Under the pieces are notes generated by a model. The model was given only the letters and a program-made list of their open reading frames with translations, was not told where the DNA came from and did not search any database. Shown here piece by piece: positions 12,301 to 25,200 of a stretch of 64,000 bases of DNA. The first letter of the stretch is position 1, and each line of letters starts with the position of its first letter. Position numbers and translations under genes: made by a program. The stretch is from Oxyruncus cristatus (lineage: Eukaryota; Chordata; Aves; Passeriformes; Cotingidae). The stretch is taken from positions 1,454,392-1,518,391 of the forward strand of contig VXAY01006800.1 of the NCBI GenBank assembly GCA_013399855.1. The letters are read 5' to 3'.

Positions 12301-13536
12301 TTGTCTACTTTAAAGCACTCTAAAATACTTCTGGACTAAGAAGGGTGAATGGGGTGCTGGCTTAGCACTCAGGATAATACAACCAGTCACAGCTTTTGTA
12401 GACTTGATAAATCAGTTAAGCATAGTCCACAAAGACATGTGAGAGCATTGCTTCTATAATTTCAGACAGAACTAGCTGGCTAACACCATGAAGGATCAAA
12501 TATTTATTTCTTTGTGCCCAATTCTATACGCAGAATGGTAATATTAGTGCTTCCCACCTCACAGGATACAAATACATCAAGATTTAAGACATTTCAGCCC
12601 TATATCAATAGACTCATATTGCCCCTAAACTAGTTAGGTTGTGCAGCGCATGCTGACAGTAACACACCAAAGTCTCTGGCCTAGTGACTCTAATTCTGTG
12701 TTGCAAATTGTGATAACAGAGTCTTCTAACTCAAGGAGAATTTTACTTAGACACTGTCATGTTCTTAGCAAACTGTAGAAATATTAAAAAAAGACTTAGA
12801 AAAGATTTAAACCAGAAAATACTTCATTTTGAATGACTAATCTAAAATTAAAAAAAAAAATTATTAAAATTTCTTAAAGTAATTAATTAGTCGACCCTGA
12901 ATCCTGTACTAATTATAGCTAGCTGCTACTACAAGTTCTTCAGTGTCCAGGTACAGTGTACATAGTACATAAAATCTATTTTGATTTTATTACGGTTTCA
13001 TTTTCTACTTTAATTATATCCGACAGGGTTAATCTGACAGCTAGAAAGCCCTATGCACAGTAATTTTATGTAGCGGATTTAATTAAGCCTAGGGGATGGT
13101 GTTTTAGTTAGCTACACAAGATTTACTGGAGTTGGAAATTCTTAAACTGTCTGGTGCCAGCAGCTGTATGACATTTGTAGTTTTATCAAGAAAGAAGGGC
13201 ATGGTACTTGTTTTGGAACAAATCCTTACTGAAATATAAATTAACACAAAAATCTGTGCAGTGCTGATTCAATACCTGTGCTTAGAAAGATCCAGCTACA
13301 AAAATCTTTCCTGACTGGTGGGACTCACTGAAATGAGAAGACAAGAAAACAAGAGAAGATTTGGCATGTAAGTTCTTAATTGTTAACATTGGCACTCAGC
13401 AAGACAAAGTCCAGACACAATATAGGGTATAGCCTGCACCAGGGACTATTTAGAATAAGCAGCATGGAAAAACTTGCCATGCTGGTTTTGGCTGATCTGA
13501 GCTGCATCACTTGTTCAGAAAGCCCAAGAGCAGACT
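9354..13536. other. AT-rich unique sequence, no gene recognised
   Basis: A small tandem repeat (period 14, GCACATAAGTATAT then GCACGTAAGTATAT) lies at 9545-9572. Open frames on either strand are short (93 codons or fewer) and unrecognised. The block 12880-13130 is dense in homeodomain-type cores (TAATTA, TTAATTAA) and is discussed under findings. Otherwise I see nothing. Confidence 0.55.
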
Positions 13537-14107
13537 GTGGCCCATTTTCCTTACTACCACGAATATAGCCTCCCCTTCACTGAGCCTGGGGAAAGGGTTG
13601 ATGGCAGTAAGAGTGTGCTGCTGAGTGAACCTGGCTCTTGTGTGGTTTTGGCAAGAGAGGAGAGAAAATTGGCAGCAGTGGTAGCCCTGACTTCACTGCC
13701 TTCATCCTTTCTGTCAGCAGCACATTGCAGATTTGCAGACTTCCCTCCCTACTCTAGGTCCTCAAAACGTGCCCACAGGACCTTGCAATTTCACCTCAAT
13801 CAGTCGCTCCTTGTTTTCCTACGTCTATCCAGTGTTTGAGCTGTTTCCAGAGCTCCCAGGAACCCAATGCAAATGCTCTCATTCCCCAGCACCCTTGGGG
13901 ACTACCGACACCTACTCCACCATACAGCTCTTCAGCAAGGGACAGGGCACCTGGAAGACATTAGTCAATCATTTTGACTCTGTGTCCAGAGAGCTAGAAA
14001 AACTGGTAGTTCAGGTTTCTTTGGATACAATAAGCGGATTCTTGCACAGGTTTGCTAAAGGCATAACCCCCCTCCAAAAAAAATCTAACTGTTCTGCCTC
14101 AAGCTAA
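13537..14107 (+). other. Locally GC-richer block with overlapping open frames; not called a gene
   Basis: Open frames of 100 codons (13537-13839) and 124 codons (13733-14107) overlap in different frames across a segment that is visibly richer in C and G than its surroundings. The predicted products are serine- and leucine-rich with no recognisable domain. Two overlapping long frames in one GC-richer patch are what stop-poor composition produces. A non-coding transcript exon or an eroded element remains possible. Confidence 0.4.
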
Positions 14108-16469
14108 AGTGAATTACAGTAAATGAAGTAAGCTATTAAACTTATCTGTGCACCTATCTGTTGTTATCAGGTGTGTTTTTCAAGTGAAGCTTAACAACAC
14201 AGTGTTTGGACACCATTCATTAAACTCACAGTGGCAGCCTTGACCTGACCACAAAAGCCACATTTTTGCTCCGGTGGTTGAATTTTACATCCAGCAATGC
14301 AGAAGGAGATACTTTTGAACTTGTTATCCAAGTATTCTCCTGCTGAGGAAACATCCTTCTGTGGGCTGTAAAGATCTGTTTGAAAACACTGTGCCTGTGT
14401 CAGAAGTTCTTCTGGATACATTTAATTTTTACAATTACACAAACTTTGAAGCCTCGTTAATTTCAGCTGCCATCATGGTAGATATCATAGTCTAAGTCTA
14501 CTATTTGAAGTAGAGATTTCTGATACAATTATATAGGAAGGAAATTAGAGATTCAGTAGGTAAACTATAATTTATTTTGCAGTAAATGTTAAGAAAACAC
14601 TGTTTCTTTTATGTCATCTTTCAGAAAAAAGTAGATCTTGACTGAAATATCAGAAAAGAGCTGAGGGGAAATGTTTGCAGAGCCTTTTCCTGGATGACTT
14701 ATCTAAATTATCTTTGAGTGATCACATCTTTCTTATGCAAAATTACCCTGTAATTTCATTGGTTTATGTTGCTCCTAATTTCCATTCCTAAACATGGATG
14801 TGATGCTGATGGCAGGAGATGTTACATTCACTATCCTTACATGTATGAAGAGATACATAAACAAGTTGTAAAGCTGTTATATAGAGGGAAAGATATGCAA
14901 TAAAAGTAAGGTATTATGTTTTAATATGATTCTTACAAAATCTAACTTCCAGAAATGATGTCACCTTTTTAGCTGGAATATCTTGGCTGACCTGGTAATG
15001 CCATTTCTGGAAATCCAAAAGTAAAACATGCAGGACTATAAATAATTCAGCAGCATTCAATGATTTTGTGATAAAGTAGATAGGGCACGAATGATTCCAA
15101 TCTGCCAAATGTTTCCTGCCAAATGTTAGATCATACTGATGTTAGGTGAGATACAACAATGGATTTTTAACTCATTGCTTCATAGGATTATTTCTGCACC
15201 TCGTGAAAGTTGTGTGTGTGTTTTTATGGTAAGTAGTTCTTGCGAAACATGCAGCAGTGATCACACCTGACATTATTAGTGAATCCTGCTGCATCCAAAC
15301 AGTTCTTAGTTGAGTCTTCTCTACAAACAAGCAAAGATGTTTAGGAAAGTAGTTCTGCAATATGTTTTGTGTTTGTACTATGTTTGGGATGCACGCTCCC
15401 ATGCAGGACTCTTCAGTGTACGTGCAGTGCATATTATAAACAAAAATAATGTTGGAATGGCAAGGTGTCTGTGTTTTTGTCACTGGCAGTGACCATTGCT
15501 AACAACTTTTGTAAATACTATGAAAAAAAGTTGCACTGTGAGTAATATTTCATAATCTGGATATAAAGAAATTTTGTTCCTGGTATCCTGTGGTTTACTG
15601 AGGCTTTAAAGATGGTACCCCACTTCTTCGTTCACTTGGCTTTCATATTATCTCTTCTAAATAAATAAATATTTATATAATATGTTTTGACTTTATGAGT
15701 TGGATTTGTTCCACCATAACTTAGGAAGAATAATGCAAATGCTAAGATTTTGGAGAGGTATCTGAGAGGTATTCTGCTGTAGCTTGAGGCCTTATTTTTA
15801 TTAGAAAATGGTTTTTGTTCCTGTTTGCAGACTTTTCTCTCTTCCTATTTGCTTTGGAAGTTTCATATTGTTCTGTTATATGGAAAGAATAATGTTTTTA
15901 TTATTATTATTGTTATTCAAAATAATTTTATGAGAAACACTCAGGATGAGAACAATCTTATTTACACTGCAATAAGTTTGGTACTTGTCTGGAATCCTGA
16001 ACTTCTGCTCTGGTAAAAGGCGTTTTTCTCCTACCAAGACCCTTTCTTGAAGAAATTACTGTCTGATCCATATCAGCAATGGACCCCTTCATGCATCAGT
16101 ACTGACCATCAGAGCCAGCCATAAGAATAGGGAAAAAAAAAAAAGAAAGCTGTTTGCCTAAAAGCAGACCTCTGGGAGCTGTAAAAAACCCCTGCTCTTA
16201 CTGCAGAGCTGGAGTGACAGGTCAGGGCTATCAATTAACCCTTCCCAAAAGCAGTGTCTTCCTTTTCCCATACAGCACACAGCATGGCTGCTGTATGGCC
16301 ATACTATTGAGTGGAGATGTGTTCAGCCTCTACCCTGATACTCCATCATGGCAAGGCTGAGCTGTTTCTGTCCAGATATGATTTAATCCTATTACTGCAA
16401 TAAAAGATTTGTGCTATTGAAAGCTTGGCAGAGAGGCATGTAGCAACGTGCTGGTGAAGGCATTCAGCT
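14108..16469. other. AT-rich unique sequence, no gene recognised
   Basis: No recognisable gene or transposon. There is an A run of about 13 bases near 16132-16144 and an ATAAATAAATA stretch near 15660. The frame at 15172-15483 on the minus strand (103 codons) has no family motif. Confidence 0.55.
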
Positions 16470-16958
16470 TCAGCCTGCAGAGCTGTAGCCAGTTGCATGA
16501 CAGGCAGTGGCTCTTGCTGATGTTTTAAATGGGACAGGGCAATATAGGGATGTGCAGGAACACCACAAGTCAGGCAAGAAACGGTTACTGTTCACCTCCC
16601 TGGTATGTGACTCATGTCTGGAGCTAAAGCTGGCCTCTGCCTCTGGGCTATGAAAAACAGGAGGAAAAACTGTCTGGAAAACAGTTGTATCATTTCGTTG
16701 GAGCAATAAATTGTTTTCTGAGAGTAGGGCCTGAACAAGCACTGGGGGTGGTACTGGTACCTTCCTGAGTGAATGTCCTTCCACCCAGAAGAACCAGAAG
16801 CAAGGACGAATGACTGCAGGTTCACGAAGGGCACACAGAAGATGGACTCCAAGAAGCCACGGGGAATGAATTTTTTCCATGCAGAGAACATGCCAATGAC
16901 AGAAACATCTTGATAACGTTTGAACTCCGATCATAAACAAAGGGAAAAGTTTGATCAC
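16470..16958 (-). other. Longest open frame in the window (162 codons), unrecognised
   Basis: This minus-strand frame runs 162 codons and begins at a GTG; an in-frame ATG also lies further in. The product is rich in leucine, phenylalanine, cysteine and histidine, with hydrophobic stretches at the amino end but no domain I recognise. A second minus-strand frame of 99 codons overlaps it (16592-16891), as expected from a locally stop-poor stretch. With about 60 percent AT over 64 kb and six frames, a single run this long is not surprising. I do not call it a gene. Confidence 0.3.
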
Positions 16959-19900
16959 ATATTTGTTGCTATGAGTATTTCATATGCTTGAATGACCCGA
17001 ATAGTTAGTGTTTACACAGTAAAACTCAGGCCTTTCAGCTTACATATGCTTCTGAAACCTTTGAAGACTTCAGCAGAAGTGACCATGTCTGTTTTCAATA
17101 AGGGCCAAGGAACCATATGTGTTCATGAAAATGCCTTCAGAGGCATCAGTCTTATACTTTAATCTCATTGAATCTTGTTAGTACTTAGATTTCCCTTTCT
17201 TATAAAGGCCAGAAAGGTCCAGGAATTCAGCATTCAAATGTCCCCACCTCGATCAAGTTATTAAAGGCCTCTCCTTATTTCCTTTCAACCTTCCTTTGCA
17301 CAAGTGGCAGGGCCTCTCCTGTCTTTCTCTATGTTGTCCTTGTCTCAATGTCTAAGCAACATCAACCCTTCAGAAATCCTACATGGGTGTCTGGCAGCTG
17401 CAGGGCTCTATATTAGTGACCAGATCTTGTAGGATAGGGGACAGTAGCCACTATGGGTTTTGCTGGGCTACTCTTCTCTGCGCCATCAACATCAGCATCC
17501 TACAACCAGATGGCATCCCTGCAGAAATCTTCTGGTACTTGTACCACAGTGATCTTCTTGATCAAGCACCTACTGTAGCCCAGCTCCTCGCAGAAGCTCA
17601 CCAGACTAACAAATAAATCTTGAGGACTCAATATGATTCTTATACCATCAGTTGGTCCAGTTTATGCTATTATTTGTGTTATTAGGCCTGATATTTTGAG
17701 GTATTGGGGGAGAAATAAAATTATGAGTGACATTTACAGAAAGTGTTGAAAATTAGAACTTTAGTTCAAAGCAAAAATCACCCAAAATTTAGAGTCACTT
17801 TTCTTTGATATAAATAGCAGGATGGAAGAAACCGCTTCCAAAAGTTGGTGTATCACAGAGGCTAGAAATGTAAGTAAATTAAGTTATTGCCTTTATCAGG
17901 CCAACAAAAAGAAGATCATAGCAGACCACCTAAAAAATTAGTTGATGTCAGTGGAGACGGCCTCTCTTGTGTGGATACAACCAGCTGAATGTGGAGCCCT
18001 TTCATTGGAAAAGCCCAACACAGACAGATTGACATTGCGTGTATGGTAGAGTGGTAACTACATATGGATTTAATCTGCCAACAAACCGAATGTGCATCTG
18101 TATCAGTTATTAATGTAATTCACCATGTCAATTCAGAGTTTAGTGAAGCAAGTTTCCCATGAAAACTAAAGCTTCACCTCTTTTCCCTTTATGTTTTATT
18201 TGCCACTTTCCCCTTCAATGATTTTTATCTGCCTCAGATTTCAACACCTCTGTCGAGCAGTCTGCAATACCTCAGGTTCAACATCATTTTACCTTTCAAA
18301 TATAACTACAGAGTTATATGGTTTAGCTCACTAGGTTTGTCTGATCTATGTGATTGTAGCTTTGCAAGCATCCAGTTAACCAACAACAAAGCTAAATGAG
18401 GGGGATAGTGAGCTTTTTATTGATCCAGGCAGTTCTACCTTAAAAGAGGAGAAGCACACTGCTAAATACAAACTTGTTCTGATACATCTATAATCTTTAT
18501 AACTCCGTAAATGGGGTGACAGGATGTGGGGACAACACAAATTATTTATTTAATTATTTATTCAATGTGAGGAGATTGACTGGTTTGATTGAGGGAAAGA
18601 ACATGACTTGAAGATTTCCATAGAAAAGAACCAAATCCGAAAGTTTTTTATTAAATAAAAAAAAAAGTTTTGAAAGCCTTCAGTTAATTTTTTATTGAAT
18701 GAGTTATATTTATACTTTGCTATATGCAGGAACTCAAGTTTCAGACTGCCAAGAACGCAGGATGGGATCATGTGGTTATTGGCTGATCTACCCTTCAGTA
18801 CAACAAAGTCACCATTGAACCATTTACTTTTGAAATGGTTCTGTGTATCCACATTAACCAAAGCTGGTTTACTGTAAATGGCTCAGTCTGCCCACACACA
18901 CCACTCACAAAATTCCAGACACTGTTCTTCCCTTTCTACACTGTGCTTGGCATTATTCAGGATATTACAGTTTTTTATAGCTTTTTAAGGAATAAAATTC
19001 TGTTCTTTTCTGTTTCTTTTAAGTGTTTGTAAAGAAATTCTGAAGATTCTAAACAGAAGTCCAAATAGTTTCAAACAGCATCCAATAAAGAAGAATGTAT
19101 TCTTAATATTTTTTTTTTCTGAGTTTGACAACTGATTAGACATTTTATGATTTGCGAGATGGAGGTTCAGCTCTCTGCTTTGCTGCAGAAATTTTTTCAT
19201 TTTCTCAAGCACATCAATTAGCTGTGGTAAAAACTGAATATACAACTATAGATATAAAATTAAAATAATAGAAAGAAATTAAAATGGTGAGAATAATTAT
19301 ATAAAAGATAGTGATATCTCTTATATAGTCACAAACATTATATTGTTGCCATTAGTAATATACATGATGTCATATTGAAGAGCTGTTCTCAACTGTTCAC
19401 TGCGAGACCACACAGAGAAAACTGGTTGATCCAGCATTGTTGATATTTCTATTTAATGTTGCTTTTTAAATAATCAAGAAGCTCTGCCAGAACAGATTCA
19501 AGACACTGCAAAGCTCATTCAAAGAAAGAAAAATTTTTGAGACTAAGCACTGCCAGAGACTTCAAATGAATGTGAAACATTCAGCATCTCCTGGACTCCA
19601 AGGGTAGGATTCATCTCTCCAGATGTAGACAACTTCTGAGTAGTTCTGCTAAGTTGTCTTCTGGTTGATGTAGAGACACAGGCACTCTCATGCTATAGTA
19701 GTTTTCTACATCTTCTCTCTGCTGTCTTTAAGAGGTAATACCAGACTTGGACAGAAAGCCTACATTTTAGATACACAGACTGAAGTTAATGAAATCTCAT
19801 GTTCTCCTTGTGTACAGATCAGAAAAGGACAACTGGACCCTACCACCACCAAGTTTGTATCTACCCTACACAGAGCTGACAAAAGCCACAGAGCTTGTGT

Positions 19901-20571
19901 ACTTGTGCTAATGAAGTCTCATGTAAAAGACTTGCAGGTGCTTTAACTGATGCTCTGGGGATACTTTAAGTGGCAGAAATGTTACTAGAGAACAACAGCA
20001 AAAAAAAAAATGGCTCTAAAAATGCTACTTTGCTGCCTCTTGTGTATCTCATTTCAACATTGCGTGATAAGTCAGTGTTACAACTCTAGTAGCATCTGTT
20101 TTATCTGAAGCTATCATAATACTTTGTGACAATGGATTCAGTTCACGGGCACTGAGAATATGTCTTTCTATTTTATCTGAAGCGTCATGTATTTGGAATT
20201 ATTGTTGTACTACAGAAAAACCTCCTAGGCAGCTGGAGAGGTATCTCCAGCCTCTCCTTTATGTCTTTGTCCAATAAAATATGTCTGCAGGCTTTGGATG
20301 AAAGGCTGTCAAAGCAAGAAAACCAGCTCCATCCTGTCTGACAACCATCAAGAGAAGTACAGGGTCTTACTTTAACATGCCAGGAGGCTTCCTCCCAGGA
20401 TTCATCCAGATCCCTGGTCAAATGCAGCCATGTCAGTTGATCTATAAAGCAAAGTTTCATTTCATTACCCTTTTTTTTGTTTGTTATTTGTTTGGTTTTG
20501 TATGTTTGTTTTTTAACAAAAGAGGTTCAACAGTTCAATTTTTTAAAAATATTTGCAAACCTTAAGGGTTC
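16959..20571. other. AT-rich unique sequence, no gene recognised
   Basis: No recognisable gene or transposon. The AT-rich patch at 18541-18563 is built of ATTTATTTAATT-like units. A G/T-rich stretch (TTTGTTTG-like) precedes the T run at 20572. Confidence 0.55.
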
Positions 20572-20599
20572 TTTTTTTTTTTTTTTTTCTTTTTTTTTT
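20572..20599 (+). repeat. Poly(T) run, 28 bases with one C
   Basis: Seventeen T, one C, then ten T. It could be a microsatellite or the reverse-strand A tail of a retrocopy, but no retrocopy is recognisable next to it. Confidence 0.9.
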
Positions 20600-22200
20600 G
20601 TCTGAAATGAGTTTGTTCAGATGGCAGTTCTGTGGAATTGATAAAGGACTCAAGAGATAAGCAAGCAGCAACAGTCAGAATGGATGTTTTTTTAAGCAGC
20701 ACAGGTAAAATTGAAAGAGAAGATGGGAGTAAGGTTTTACTAACTAGTCACTCAGCAAAAATCTCTGCAATTCTTTCACACTGATTTTCAGGTAGATAGG
20801 GAAATCAACAGTGGTGCTGGCAAGATAAACTCTCAGAAGGAATGGCTCAGTGAAAACTGTATTGCAGTTTAATCCTGCTCTCACTGGAGTCAGTGTCAGA
20901 CTGCTACAGGACTGCAGGGATGTGACAGGATGGGTTCATTATGCAGATACCTATTCTGTAAACATGTTCAAAACGTGACCTCTCCTTATTAAAGGAAACC
21001 TTACTGAAGGAAATGTGGCAGAATCTTCTCTTAATTTCTAATTATAAAAGGTTTTCTCCATCTGTCTCCAGTGACTCCCTTTTTCTGTGTGCATTTTCAG
21101 TCCTTTCTAGAATTGTGAGGAGAGTAATAAGGTCATCCCTTAAGGCTTTGAAATACCTTTGAAAATCTGTACCAAAGTAGAAACACAAGAAGAGTTCTGA
21201 TTCTTGAAGCAATTACAAGAAAAGTAATCTTGATTTCTAATAAAAACCCATTCAGCAGCATATTCCTGATAAGAAATTAAGTTTTTGGTGTTTCCGTTTA
21301 ATTTCAACTGAGTTCCTTTTGGGTGCATTTAATAAGTTTTGGAGCTGTGTTCTTTTTTAACTAATGTGTTAAATGCCCTTTGGTTAGTTCTATAGAAATT
21401 AAAGGAATGCAAATAATGAAGAACAATAATCATTACCTGTCATTCCTTAGAAAAGTTCATTAAAATAATTTTGTTGAAAAGGGCTGTAAATAAGCCTCTC
21501 AGAATAACATCCAGAATATGCCTGGGGACTGTGTCATAGGAGTAACATTTTCCACAAACTCTTCAGTGAGGTTCTAATAACTGTTTTCTGTTTAACAGAA
21601 CACTGCTCCTCTGTCTTCAAAATTCATTCAGCTTTCATTAGGCTGAGTGTTTGCTCTTCTTTTATTGCCAGACTGAAACTGTACTTTATTTCCTATTGTA
21701 TAAGAATGAGAAATGGATCACTATTTTCTCTAAAATAAGTCCAAGTTATAAAGTTCTATGTGTGCATACAGCTGTTGCATTATTTCTTGATTCCATGGGT
21801 GAAAAGTTTTCCGCAGAGCCTCCACATAGCATGCAACTCAGAATCAGTTTCTGAAAGACAAAAAGATTGTTTGCAGCTACCTAAATTATTTAATTTAATC
21901 AAGCCTATCAAGCACACACAGGCTGACCTTGATCTGAGTATGATTTTCAGCCACGTCTCACTTCAGTATGGTTCAAGGGACATCTCAACTGCAGAAACTT
22001 TTGATCACCCACAAAGTGACCATTTACTGGTTTGAAAGTTGATTCTGTTCTTACATTCCTATAGTAGCTCCTGAGCTATATGGAGGAACAGCTTAAAACT
22101 AGTGCCAATAACAGGGGAAAAAGGAAGTTATCTATCTGGCCACATTTCATTTGGAAATGTAGTCTCAACATTTTGTAGAGGATGCTGCATGTTTTGGAGG
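20600..22200. other. Unique sequence, no gene recognised
   Basis: No gene or known repeat is recognised. Open frames stay below about 92 codons and carry no family motif. Confidence 0.55.
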
Positions 22201-22271
22201 AAAAGGCTTCCTGGAGTTACTTACTAAGTTAATGTGTTTAAAGGATAAAGAGACTTTCTGTGTTAACTCAA
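22201..22271 (+). repeat. 71-bp direct repeat, copy 1
   Basis: The segment starts AAAAGGCTTCCTGGAG and ends GTGTTAACTCAA. It recurs at 24564-24634 with the same length and about four mismatches (roughly 94 percent identity). The flanks of the two copies do not resemble each other, so the similarity is sharply limited to 71 bp. I do not recognise the family. Confidence 0.9.
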
Positions 22272-23009
22272 TTCTGGAAATTAAACTATTTTAAACTACT
22301 ATAGGCAATGCTCTCCAAAAATGTTACTGTCAACACATGAAAACCAAGGCAATTTTTCTGTACATAAATTCATGGCAAAACTTCAGAGCAATTTATAAGA
22401 GAAGTAAACACCCTCCTCCCTTATATGCTGTCCTTCAGCAGTCTTTTGAATTCACAAAGAACTCTTTCAAGTTTTCTGCCACATAACCTTCTCTAAGGTG
22501 CCTCAGAATGTCTTATTTCTCTTATCTCATAGGTGTATGGTAAGTTTAATGGGTGGATTAGTAGTTTTCTTTAATTGGATTTTAGACATCTGTTTTGAGT
22601 CCTAACAGGGATACACTACTTTTACATGTGCTGACTTTTTAGTCTGTTATTTCCCCGCTCCCCCCCCCCACCCAATAATTGGCACTAAATTTAATCTGTT
22701 CCTCCAAAGCAGTATAAAAAATATGTTTTCCATCAGTTCTGGTTGCTACTTTGTATGTCAACTGAAGAAACATTTCACATTTCATGGGAATTAATTACAA
22801 CTTACAGACAGCCTTGACAGAAGCTTGTGACACAAAAATGTGAAAGCTAGATCTGATTTCTAGCAAAATCTTTGGGTTAATGTGTTAATGGTTGCAATAA
22901 TCACTTTTGTGCTTCATTCTTACTAACACCAGTCAAGCTTCCATCATATAACCTTGCAGAAAAGCGGTCTATGACTGATATCACTGTTAGTCAGAAACAC
23001 TTTTGATGA
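22272..23009. other. Unique sequence, no gene recognised
   Basis: Contains a C run of about ten at 22660-22669. No gene or transposon is recognised. Confidence 0.55.
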
Positions 23010-23014
23010 CTGAA

Positions 23015-23120
23015 TCAAAGCTTCTGGCAGGAGCTGGGTTCAGAACCTGCTTTGAGCTTGAATTAGATGATCTCTGGAAAACCCTTCCAACCCCTTCCAA
23101 ACTTCTGTGATTCTGTGATT
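23015..23120 (+). mobile_element. CR1 LINE, short 3'-end fragment
   Basis: The segment shows the CR1 3' tail in order: a CTGCTTTGAGC-like block, TTAGATGATCTCTGG, then CCCTTCCAACC and the terminal TTCTGTGATTCTGTGATT. The CCTTCCAA unit is locally repeated (CCCTTCCAACCCCTTCCAA). Only about 100 bp remain, with no coding sequence. The left boundary is approximate. Confidence 0.85.
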
Positions 23121-24563
23121 TTCTCAACAGTGAAAAGACCCATCAAACTGTATTGATCATTAAAGTTGGAGAAATAAAATAGAGGGGAAATTCACAACCA
23201 GCTGTACATCTAATAAAGAAGGAAGAAAAAAAATATCTTCTTTTGAAATTTAACAAATAGCATCATGTTGAAAAATATACAAGAAACTTCCAAAAATTTT
23301 ATTACTTTTTTTTTTTTGTAATGTCTATTCTATTTAATAATAAAAAAGAGAAACAATGAAGAAAAACAAACCCATAGTAATGACTTTCATAATATGGGAC
23401 TATTTTCAATTCGACATTATTCTTTTCTAGCAAAACATCATTGCAATTATTGTTCTTAAAATCCTGATTTATGAAGAAAAATATTTTAAATTGCTGATGT
23501 CAATTTTCAGTTCTTTTCTTGAAATGTTCTTCTGCAGCAAAGTAACAAACTTTAGAACAAATGCTCAAATGGCAAGAGAATTTTAAAAATAAATGCATTT
23601 TTCCTTTTTCTTTTTGTGCACCTTAAAATGCCATTTTCATACGCCTACTATAGAAAGTAACCACCCGTAATTTTAAAAAGAGAATGCTTATATTGGTCCT
23701 ATATTGTCTCAGTAACTGTATATTACTTTAATTTTCAGATCCTATAAACTATTTTTGGGTACAAGATTCTGTTTGAGTAAAGGATGTTATTTTATCAAAA
23801 ATTATATATTTAATGATATTTGATTTTAGTCCTGAAAATATATAGGAAGATGCAAAAATAATTTGTTACATAAGATAACTGAGGCTTTAGTCACTTCAGT
23901 GTTCAGGAAGCACATTTCCATAACAGCAGACCATGAAGTACTGAGTTAACTACATTTCTTACAGCTAAATAAAGTTATTATCCATCATAACATTGCTATA
24001 CCAGATGAAGTTGAAAACTTAGGGCATTTTTCTAAATTTTTTAATTTTCTTCAATTTTAGTCAATTAAATGATGATTGTACTCTTTAATATTGTATTACA
24101 TTAATAACAGGAGGCTGCTAAAAAAAAATCCAGTAGGACAATAGTCTGTGTCAAGGACCTGAAATCATAAAGGAGTTCTTCTGAATGCTTACTCTTTTTT
24201 TAGGGAACGAGAAATACATTAATTGGGATACAATCTTTATCAGCTTTACTTAGGCAAAAGAGTTTGCTTTTCACATAGAAGAAAATGAGAGCTAAAACCT
24301 ATGATATGCCTTGGGTACAAAGAAGAAATAAGAAAGTGTAAGATAACGCCAGAGGCTACAGTATGAGGAACACTGACAAAGATATTAAATGAAGGTTGGA
24401 TATTTCATTGAGTCCCATGATCTGCTTCTCCCTTACATATGAAGGGAAAAGTGAGTTGCAATATGAGATGTAAGAAAGATTTAAGATTTAGGCAAGCAGA
24501 AACTGATGTGTAAATGTCCATTTTTCTGCTTACTGTCCCTTTGGTGAACAAAACGTGATTCTG
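23121..24563. other. Very AT-rich unique sequence, no gene recognised
   Basis: Contains a T run of about 11 near 23307 and many short AT-rich stretches. No gene, RNA or transposon is recognised. Confidence 0.55.
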
Positions 24564-24634
24564 AAAAGGCTTCTTTGAGTCACTTACTAAGTTAGTGTGT
24601 TTAAAGGATAAAGAGACTTTCTGTGTTAACTCAA
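24564..24634 (+). repeat. 71-bp direct repeat, copy 2
   Basis: Second copy of the 22201-22271 segment in the same orientation, about 2.36 kb downstream. The differences are concentrated near the left end, and the right 45 bases are nearly identical. It overlaps a minus-strand open frame (24405-24701, 98 codons) that I regard as chance. Confidence 0.9.
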
Positions 24635-25029
24635 GTGGGTAACAAGGCCTGCTGCCCTGGGCTTCACTCCAAGTGTAGATTGCAAAATTGCAAAGGTGCA
24701 ATCATGCTCTGAGAGAAGTGAAAGAAACCTGTCATGTCAGCAGGATGAAATGGGATCTCCAGAAAACTTCATGAATGATTCACTTCTTGATTCTTAATAT
24801 TCAAACACAGAAAGGAAAATACATCAGTTTGAGTTGGCCCCTGCCCAAGATATTTCCCTATATTTTTAATCAAAATGGAAAATATAATTGATTTCAGGTT
24901 CAAGAAAATGAGTTAAAGAAATTCCCCAGCATACTAGGAAAATAACTTTCTTTCCTTGTTTTTCTGAAGACATAGTTCATTATTGAGGAATTTGCCTTGT
25001 TATCACATTATTACTTTACTTGGGATCTC

Positions 25030-25120
25030 TTTGGGCGTGACTGAGCAGCAGAGTTGAACCAGGTGACCTCCAGAGGACTCTTCCAACCTCAACCATTCTG
25101 TGATTCTGTGCTATGATACA
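25030..25120 (+). mobile_element. CR1 LINE, 3'-terminal fragment
   Basis: The CR1 3' tail is recognisable: CTGAGCAGCAGAGTTGAACC, then GGTGACCTCCAGAGGACTC, TTCCAACCTCAACC and the terminal ATTCTGTGATTCTGTG. It lies just upstream of a separate CR1 body fragment that lacks this very tail. About 90 bp remain, with no coding potential. Confidence 0.9.
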
Positions 25121-25200
25121 GACCATTCTGCAATGTTCTCCATCTCCGCTCTTCTACTTTATGTGATCATTTACCTACTAATTGGAGGAAAAAACTGAAA

